Origin: Mastigias papua
Lineage: Eukaryota; Cnidaria; Scyphozoa; Rhizostomeae; Mastigiidae
Length of the DNA: 64,000 nt
Reading direction: 5' to 3'
NCBI GenBank assembly: GCA_964019165.1
Contig: OZ025277.1
Span: 8,964,034 to 9,028,033 of the forward strand
Of this stretch, positions 56,801 to 64,000 are shown piece after piece (positions within the stretch are counted from its first letter, which is position 1; every line of letters begins with the position of its first letter). A model generated the notes under the pieces. The model searched no databases, was not told the DNA's origin, and worked only from the letters and a program-made list of their open reading frames with translations. The position numbers were made by a program, and so were the translations under genes.

Positions 56801-57927
56801 AGAATGGCATCAATTAAGAATGGTTGATAATAAAAGTGAATTTTTAGTGGTCCATTCTATATATATGCTTCCAAAATTGTGCTTAGATATACAAATTGCA
56901 ACAAATATTTGGCATAAAATAATTATGTGCATCAAGTCTTGAATACTAAAATTCTTAAATGCTGTTTTTGTATAAGCAGTTAGAAATGAAAGAAGTATCC
57001 AAGAAGATTTTATGCATTAAGACTGTATAGCTAAGCTATACAGCCTCGTCACTAATTACTCTTTCTAATTTTATGAATAACATAAAGGTGAAAGAAAGTA
57101 TCAGTAAACATTCAATATACATTAAAAAGATGTGTCAAAAGTTACTGACATGGTCATTTTAAATGCAAAAGTTGTAAGCAGTTTTCTATAGGATTGGCAG
57201 CAACTTCCCTAATACTCAAACCAGCTATGTGCAAGGACAGCTTCGAAGATGACTTTTTAAGAAGGAATTCTCTCAAAAAACCCATTGCCACCGTATCTGT
57301 CGTCTTAATGTTGGGAGTGGAAATTTTGCAGTACAATTAAGTAGAACTCTAAATCTCGGGTTTGAGGGGCAATTTATTTAGCAGAACATGACTGATTATT
57401 TCAAAACTCAGTTTAGCAAGAACAAATTAAGCATAAGTTAAAACTCCATTTCGCGGGAGATGATATAAGTGCCAGATGAAGAATAGTGTAGCAAAATCTA
57501 TTTTTGGTATCGACATTGATATATTTCTGTTTGAAAATGATTGTATTTCTGCCCTTTTAACAGATTGGTAGAGCTAATACATGATGCAATCAGTTTGTTC
57601 TGTAGTTCTCCAAGATGGCCCTACATTCGAAAATTCAATTGGTGTAAGGTTTCACTGTAGGACATTTCTGACATTCTAAAGTCTAATGCATTAAAGTTAA
57701 ATTACATTGAGAGTCAGTGGAGATATTTTGATTTGAAGACCGGCTGCATTTGTGCAAAACGGTTGATTACTAGGAAATTTTGCATACTTCCACTTTCTTA
57801 TATTTACATTTAATTGCTTTAAGGTACCCATGATGTTCAAGTAGACAGAAGCTTGTGTGCGTACAAAATTGGCGAAGAAGGCCTAAGAGATTGGTTTGAG
57901 ACAATATGGTGCAGTGCCTAAGCCTGT

Positions 57928-58121
57928 TTACATAGACATGTCTATCTTTTGATCATCCAGTTCACATTCGCGCAAATTCTTCTTCTTTATCTCCTCTAAT
58001 TTTCTTGACCAGGTCTTGTAAAATGCCATAACTTCTGTGATCATAGCGTCTTCTAGCTCCTGTGCTTGAGAAGCAACGAGTTCTTCAAAGGTTGTATGAG
58101 GGCTGAGAGGTCTCTCAACAG
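57928..58121 (-). CDS. GluR-like channel last coding exon
   Basis: Residues 335-398: AVERPLSPHTTFEELVASQ, then a charged helix WSRKLEEIKKKNLREC, ending DDQKIDMSM and TAA. A minus-strand AATAAA occurs at 57373-57378, about 550 bp past the stop. Confidence 0.82.
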
Positions 58122-61100
58122 CTGATAGAAAGAAACCATTTTCATCTTTAATTGCATTCAAGAGTAATACAAACATATATTTCATGTGGCACTCATCCCA
58201 ATACATGAGACAATATTTGCAACAAGAACAAAGCCATTCTATTCAGATCTCTTAAAAGAATTTTAGAGAAGTCATCACCCTTTAATGTATTCAATCTTCA
58301 AAGTGAATGATTTTGGAAATCACACTGAATCTTTAAAACAATTGAGATAGAATTGTCTGAGAATAAACTGCAACTCTGCCCAAAGTTACTAACCTGTTTT
58401 TGCATTTGTTTGTTGGTGACGTGGCCGATAGTAGAAGTACTCCCAAGCAACTCCAATGATAGTAAAGAAAGCAATCATGCCTAAGCATGAATAAACAGCA
58501 GCTTGGAAGATAGAAGATCCCGGGTCAAAGAGATTACTTGATTTTTCCTCTGCTGCACTCTTAGAAGATTCCTAATATGGATAAGAAGAAATAAATACAA
58601 TCGAATGTGTTTTGTGAACATTTATTCGACACAAGGTACCGATGGAATAACTTCCCATTTGTTACCAGTAGAGGAGTGGAAGCAATATATACCCTTTTGG
58701 GCAAATAAAGTTTATTTCATAACTCCAGGAACCTATGTAATAACAGCAAGGATCATGGACGTGGTACTATGGCTTCTAAGCATTTAAAAACTCTAAATAC
58801 AGCCTCAGCAAAACTCTTTGAATGTCCTATTTGCAATTTAGAATTATTCTCTAAAGAAAGAAATCAAGGATAGTTATTAAGTAAGCAGCAAACGTACTTT
58901 AAGAGCATTCATCTTTTCCTGGATAATGTTTGTTATTTTGCTTTCCATGGTGCTCAGAGTTCGCCTCATGCATCTTTCAACATCATTATCATTTAAGGAA
59001 TTTGAGATCGCAAAGCCATATGCAAATTGATGATCAAACACAGTGGCAACTTTCAGTCCTGTAGATTCATCTAATTCAGTGCTGTACTCCCCAGCTACAT
59101 AACTGTCAATCAATCCCCCAACTATATTATCCTTCTTTGCCAATACAGCACTCTTGAGCTCGGCAATCGATGAGAAGCCTGAAAAGTCGATAAAAATTAA
59201 CAGTTCAAAATGAAATCAAACTGCATAGCACAGGGCCTCTTAAGGAATCATAACTAGGGCAATGTAAAGAGGAACCTTATTTTCCCTTAAGGTACACTGA
59301 TCTTCGGGGACGCGCAGCAGTTTAAAAGTAAGGGGAATGAACGGTGAGTGGAAGCCCTGCTAAAACGTTTTTTGAGACCACGCATTTTAGAATGTTGGAT
59401 AACACCCCTTCCAAGAAATATCTGTTACTATACGTCTATATTTATGTATTCTAGCCTTGACAAGACTTCAACTTCTATCAGAAGAGACACGTCAAATCTA
59501 TAAAAAGCTTTATCGAAAATGGAAATAATGATATTAGTGAGAGCCAAACCAAGCAAATCCCCAATGAGAAGCAGCTTTTTATGAACAAGATAAGCTGCCA
59601 AAAACGTTGTTATGAGTGCCTTTTTTCTTGTAAATCACTATTAAGTTTACTAATACCAATAAAGAGTCGTTAGAGCGAACATTCCAAAGCGGAGATAGCA
59701 TTTGCTCGATTTTTTTTGGATTTACCACGACTGATATGCTAAATTTGTGTGTGATTTGTTTTCAACGTTTTTAATTAATTGAAAAACTGAAAACACCATA
59801 TTTACAGGATCTTTTCTTGCCCTATTTGAAAAAAGTGCTGCGGATATAGTTTTTGCTTGCCCATTGACTGTGCCGTTCATGTTACTCTTCAAAGGTCATC
59901 ATAAGAACATGCATAAGCTATAACCGAAGGTACTACGTAATGATAACTTATACATTCAACCAAAACATTTATTAGCAAGATCTTTTTCGCGATATGCATC
60001 ACATTTAGGCAAATCAAAATGAAAGAAGGGGCCATATACTGAGGGGGCAAAACACCGTGCAATATTATAAGTGGGGGTAAGCACAAGAACTGGGAGAGTA
60101 ATTGTCCCCCTAATTCATATGTTAAAAGAGGCCCTGGTATAAAATACCGAATAGTGAATAAGACTAGTCTTGACAGATATGTATGATAGGTATTTTGCTA
60201 TTTACTTATAAGTTGCTATTTCACTTATAAAGGCTGTGTTATATAGTCAATTTGGCCCACCTGCCAAAATGGGGAAATACATGATGTTTTTGTACTATGC
60301 ACAAGCTCAGGTAAGTGCAATTTTGGCAAAAAAGATGTGTAATCACAGATATGGCAGCTATTGCTGTCTTAGGTTGGAGACTAGAATAAAGTTCTCGGAC
60401 AGTAGAATTAGCTTTTACGATAATGGACGCAAGGTACCTCAAGCCTCAAAGATAAAGCAATGAATAATATTGTACCTTTAACTTTGGCATTATTCTTGAT
60501 ACCATATCTTTGTTCTTCAGTGTTGCTGAGAGTAGCCACCTAAAGCGACACACGATTGTAGTTCAGGGTATCAGGAAAAGAGTTGACAGCTAATGAAAAA
60601 TATTGAGAAAACTTTCACAAGCACCTTCTTAGTCTTCTGGTTCCAACCTTACAAATATTTTTGCCCAACAGAATGCTCTTAAGTAACGGTTATCCTAGTA
60701 TAGTGCATTAAAAAATGATTTCAATTACCAATAGCAGTTAAATCCTATTAAAAATATAAAAAGCTACAATAGCGTTTAAATCCCATTGGAAGAGTTGGAA
60801 TATCCTACTTCTAAGCAACATGGGAAAACACTGGAACAGCTATGACTCATCCAATAATAATCTAGCCTAAGAACAAAATGGAAAATGCCAACTAACCGTT
60901 TTTCCATAAATTGTAACATCATTGCTAAGTGACAAGGCAGTAAGTGATGTCGTGACGGTAGCTGTGAAGATTGATATAATTACCAATCCAATGAGTACCC
61001 AAATGAATGCAAAAACCCTTGCAATAAACGACCTTGGAGCACGATCACCATACCTGATAAAAACGACAAGAGATTAGACATCTATTTTGCTACCATCTAT

Positions 61101-63454
61101 TTTGGTAACAAGAGAATTGACATTTTCAAGATATTAACAATGCTGGTTATGGAGCAATCCATTTGAGAAGTGGTCTTAGAAACAGAACGCTAAGCTAACA
61201 GCAATTAGCATATCATATTGCTCTTCTTACAATTAATTTCAATTTTCAGCATGTTTCATTGTAATGCTTGAACTATTTGAAAAGTTACATGACTTTTCTA
61301 TCCTGTTCCTAGTGAATCATGACCTGCATGAACATGATACACAATACTATTGTCTGATCGTGCAATAATGAAGCAGATTTAAACCCATTCAATAAAGAAT
61401 ATTCAAGTGTGGACATACCCAACAGTCGTCATGGAAACGAAGGCCCACCAGAAGCCTTCCCAAGCTCCTTTGAAAAAGGAGGTGGGAAACTGATCTGGAT
61501 TCCAGTACGAGTCCTGGTGAAAAATAGTTAATTTTATATATATATTGATAACCTATATATGAAGGTATGAATGTATGTAGTAAAATCTTAGAATTTCATC
61601 TGTGCACAGTTAGAGATATGAAAAGCAAAGAAATAGTGAAAGGCTTTGAATCTTTGATAGACAATCCATGAGAGACAAGACTTTTTTTGTTTTTCCTATG
61701 TTTAACTTTGCACATATTAAATTCTAACTTTTTACATCTTACATATATACATTATATATATTTGTGTATACTTAGAAATTTACATGTTTCAGTTGTCAGT
61801 GATAGATATAATTTAATCACATGAATAATCATGTGAAAAATAAGCATGGAGCTCGCATACGAACATGCTCTTTTAATTATATGACATGTCAAGCTATGTC
61901 ACAGAACGACAGCACAATTCCTTAGTCTCTTGGAGATAACAGATTTTATCGTAAGCAAACATTTCACTCTCTTTTCAACGCAAGAGTTTTATTTGCAAAC
62001 CGACTGGCAGCAGCTGGTTAAAGTTTGATGAATTCTTTTTCCTTTCAGTTTACAGTTTTTATATCATCTGTTTATGATTTTCCATAGAAAGCTAGCAGCT
62101 GATGCTTCATCCATCAAATCAAACTGTTGTATTTCTTCGCTCAGAGTTCACGCCTCCAACAAAATTGTCAGTTGGGAAACCATCAATAAGTCTCCTTCAT
62201 GCAAGAAAACAATCTGTTTCAATGATTAGGGATAAAATAGACACTCTAAATTCCTCTATCTTTAGTCATTTTTCAAAGCTGAGAGTATTTTTCTCATTGC
62301 TGATTATCAATACCATTTCGTATATCCTACTGTACTTATCTTGCTATTCAACTCTCTATCGTGAAAGACCATAGCAATCAGCAATAATCAATTTAATAGA
62401 GTAGACATTTTGAATATCTTCATCAAGAGTTGTATCAAGAGATGTCTTCACTCCGGACTTTTTAAAGAAGTTAGACAAGGCTTCATCGCACAACCTTAGC
62501 AAGGCTTCATCGCACTACCTTAGCAAGGCTTCATCGCACAACCTTAGCAAGGCTTCATTGCACAACCTTAGCAAGGCTTCATCGCACTACCTTAGCAAGG
62601 CTTCATCGCACTACCTTAGCAAGGCTTCATCGCACTACCTTAGCAAGGCTTTTTCGCACAACCTTAGCAAGGCTACTGTCCAATAGAGCTTCATTAATGA
62701 AGTGACTTTTCTTTTCGGTTGACTTCATGCAAATCACGTTTCTAGCTAAGCTCAATCCATGCAGAATATTCCTACATCCAGGACTGAGCACGATACTTTT
62801 CAGTCAAATTTAGTTTTGGAGATATTTTTTTAGCCATTTTAGATATAATATATTGGTAAAATGACAAGAGATTTGCTTGATGCTAAAATTCATTCCTAGA
62901 TCTTTCGTGCAATAAAGAATAATGGAAAGGGCAAAGATTTATGAAAGATCCATAAATGTACAAAATATACTTAAATGAGGATAAAAGTAAATCACAAGTA
63001 GGTCCCAAAAAGCATCACGATTAGAAAGCCTCCACTCCCCCCAAGAAAAAGTTATGAATGTTCTTTCCACCCCTTTCATACCCCAAATAGCTTGCTTATG
63101 ATTTCAATCAAATTGCTATGTGATCGTATTTACATTAATAGATACTTTTACCAATAATGCCGACTGAACACTATTCGCTGTTATATTTCGACTGCCAAAT
63201 GTACCAATGGAAGAAATCGCTTACCAGAGCCCACATAACGATACCAGAAAGAGCAGCCATTATTAAAGTCAAGACAAGAACTGGCCACCCTTGTAATACT
63301 GCATCCATAACAGACTGTGCAGCATTCCCTGCAGGTTCCTTCTTCTGCAAATAGATCACACCTGGCGACTCCACAATTGGAAAGTATGGCTTATTTTGGT
63401 ATTTTACGTCTGTCATGCTTCCGTAGATTGGTAGCGCAATGTATGTATTGTTAC
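57928..63454 (-). CDS. Ionotropic glutamate receptor-like channel with K+ filter TVGYGD (3' seven exons)
   Basis: Partial: seven exons in transcript order 63225-63454, 61419-61513, 60897-61053, 60476-60539, 58898-59178, 58394-58571, 57928-58121, all GT..AG with consistent phases, encoding 398 residues to TAA. The 5' part (rest of S1, signal peptide) lies past the right edge. Order: S1 end (1-50), M1 (56-76), pore loop ending WWAFVSMTTVGYGD (98-111), M3-like helix with SIFTATVTTSLT (135-146), S2 lobe (about 155-275), M4 (296-318), cytosolic tail (319-398). In S2, LSNTEEQ and D206 in GGLIDSY match the ligand S/T loop and acidic residue of glutamate-receptor S2 lobes; AYGFAI matches the following YGF strand. 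This is a plasma-membrane channel, inferred to be K+-selective and ligand-gated. Ligand unknown. Confidence 0.85.
58394..58571 (-). CDS. GluR-like channel exon (M4)
   Basis: Residues 276-334: a serine/glutamate linker, M4 IFQAAVYSCLGMIAFFTIIG then VAWEYFYYRPRHQQ, with basic residues right after the membrane segment. Confidence 0.85.
58898..59178 (-). CDS. GluR-like channel exon (S2 core)
   Basis: Residues 182-275: GFSSIAELKSAVLAKKDN, then GGLIDSYVAGEY with D206, VATVFDHQFAYGFAISNS and an amphipathic helix to NIIQEKMNALK. Leaves in phase 0 at AAA|GTACGT. Confidence 0.88.
60476..60539 (-). CDS. GluR-like channel exon (S2 start)
   Basis: Residues 161-181: VATLSNTEEQRYGIKNNAKV and K. SNTEEQ aligns with the S/T-containing ligand loop at the start of S2. 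Confidence 0.82.
60897..61053 (-). CDS. GluR-like channel exon (filter end, M3-like helix)
   Basis: Completes the first filter glycine and encodes residues 109-160: YGDRAPRSFIARVFAFIWVL then IGLVIISIFTATVTTSLTAL and the linker to S2. Confidence 0.88.
61419..61513 (-). CDS. GluR-like channel exon (pore helix)
   Basis: Residues 77-107 and two bases of 108: DSYWNPDQFPTSFFKG then AWEGFWWAFVSMTTVG. The pore helix WWAFVSMTT has the aromatic pair and MTT typical of potassium channels. Confidence 0.88.
62476..62674. repeat. 24 bp minisatellite, eight copies
   Basis: Eight copies of CAAGGCTTCATCGCACAACC plus TTAG with A/T variation at one site, starting at 62476, 62500, 62524, 62548, 62572, 62596, 62620 and 62644, and a partial ninth. 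It lies in the intron between the M1 and pore-helix exons of the channel gene. Confidence 0.96.
63225..63454 (-). CDS. GluR-like channel exon (S1 end and M1)
   Basis: Residues 1-76 of the visible part: NNTYIALPIYGSMTDVKYQ ... VESPGVIYLQKKEP, then M1 WPVLVLTLIMAALSGIVMWA. It enters in phase 1 after TTTTTGCAG and leaves in phase 0 at CTG|GTAAGC. Confidence 0.85.
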
Positions 63455-64000
63455 CTGCAAAAACATGCAGTGATATTTCACAAAGAGAGCTGTTTCTTAC
63501 TTTTATTGAAGTAAACAAGGATTAACTTAACAAATCTAAAGACCGTGTGGGGCGAGGGTGAGTAGCCAACTGGTTCAGCCAGTTTCGTTAGCTTAACCAA
63601 GGGAAGCTTGGCTGTGTAAGATCAGTAACTGGATGGTCGACTTGTCAGATAAGCAACGAAAACAACTCATTCCGCCGTCCTTCGGAAAGTACGTCAAACT
63701 AGAGGTGCCATGTCTGGATACGGCATGCATAGTAGGCCTAGCCTAGCTGGAAAAAGCTAGATATAACAGCCTACTCAAAATAAAGTAAGCAATAACAACA
63801 AGAACCGCAAGAAACGCTTAAAATTATATCGGGCACTGATCCTAGCACAAAATACAATCCACCTCAACAAGAATCTTGTATTCAAATACTGTTATTGACA
63901 GTAATGTATCTTTTTGTTCATCGTCATAGGTATTAATGCTGTCTGCCGTCTAACCTTCCATGAACTCCTAACTCATAACTTCAATATGGTATTTTCATCT
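63455..64000. other. Right-edge intron of the channel gene
   Basis: No further exon recognised upstream of the S1-end exon before the window stops; the rest of the S1 lobe and the start codon must lie beyond 64000. Confidence 0.5.

Noticed and set aside
57154..57336. Extra 3' exon of the channel gene
   Set aside because: A stop ends the channel at 57928 and the frame has no recognised homology.
60897..61513. Plain voltage-gated potassium channel
   Set aside because: No voltage-sensor helices; the exons before and after the pore encode S1 end, S2 lobe and M4 of a glutamate-receptor-like protein in consistent phases.
63540..64000. Further upstream exon of the channel gene
   Set aside because: No minus-strand open segment bounded by AG and GT with S1-like sequence could be read.

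Overview
This is a 64 kb piece of an AT-rich, intron-rich animal nuclear genome. Three protein genes with long introns sit in a dense background of decayed transposons and microsatellites. Introns follow GT..AG, and several mobile-element relics (a Penelope-like element with a GIY-YIG-type end, jockey/CR1-like reverse transcriptases, a terminal-repeat element with a C-terminal FMHP/GRQY block) resemble ones common in cnidarian genomes. I favour a cnidarian or similar marine invertebrate, but no marker in the window proves it.

Layout. (1) About 1-4130: mobile-element debris with two nested inverted-repeat elements. (2) 4135-10510, plus strand: a complete three-exon gene for a 104-residue death-associated protein 1 homologue. 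Its first intron holds a large long-terminal-inverted-repeat transposon that was itself hit by a ~285 bp insertion with a 13 bp target duplication and a hammerhead-ribozyme-like core. (3) 10.5-20.4 kb: no gene found; LINE relics, a MITE, and a CATA microsatellite split by a MITE. (4) 20487-53012, minus strand: a complete 17-coding-exon enolase gene. Assembled by eye it gives 436 residues, and every catalytic and metal-binding residue falls at the yeast enolase number. Its introns hold a Penelope-like relic near the 3' end, three LINE relics, several MITEs, two minisatellites, a 30 bp-arm hairpin and a tandem array of tRNA-derived units. (5) 53.0-57.9 kb: presumed enolase 5' region with a LINE relic and a CA/TG microsatellite. 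(6) 57928 to beyond the right edge, minus strand: the last seven exons (398 residues) of a glutamate-receptor-like channel with the topology S1 end, M1, pore loop, M3-like helix, S2, M4, cytosolic tail. Its pore carries the canonical potassium filter TVGYGD.

The three genes show no evident functional link: an autophagy/apoptosis-related small protein, a glycolytic enzyme and a membrane channel. The most noteworthy item is the potassium-filter glutamate-receptor-like channel. Metazoan ionotropic glutamate receptors normally lack this filter; the exceptions known to me are bacterial GluR0 and the rotifer receptor AvGluR1. Second is the candidate hammerhead-bearing retroposon (retrozyme-like) nested in the long-TIR transposon.
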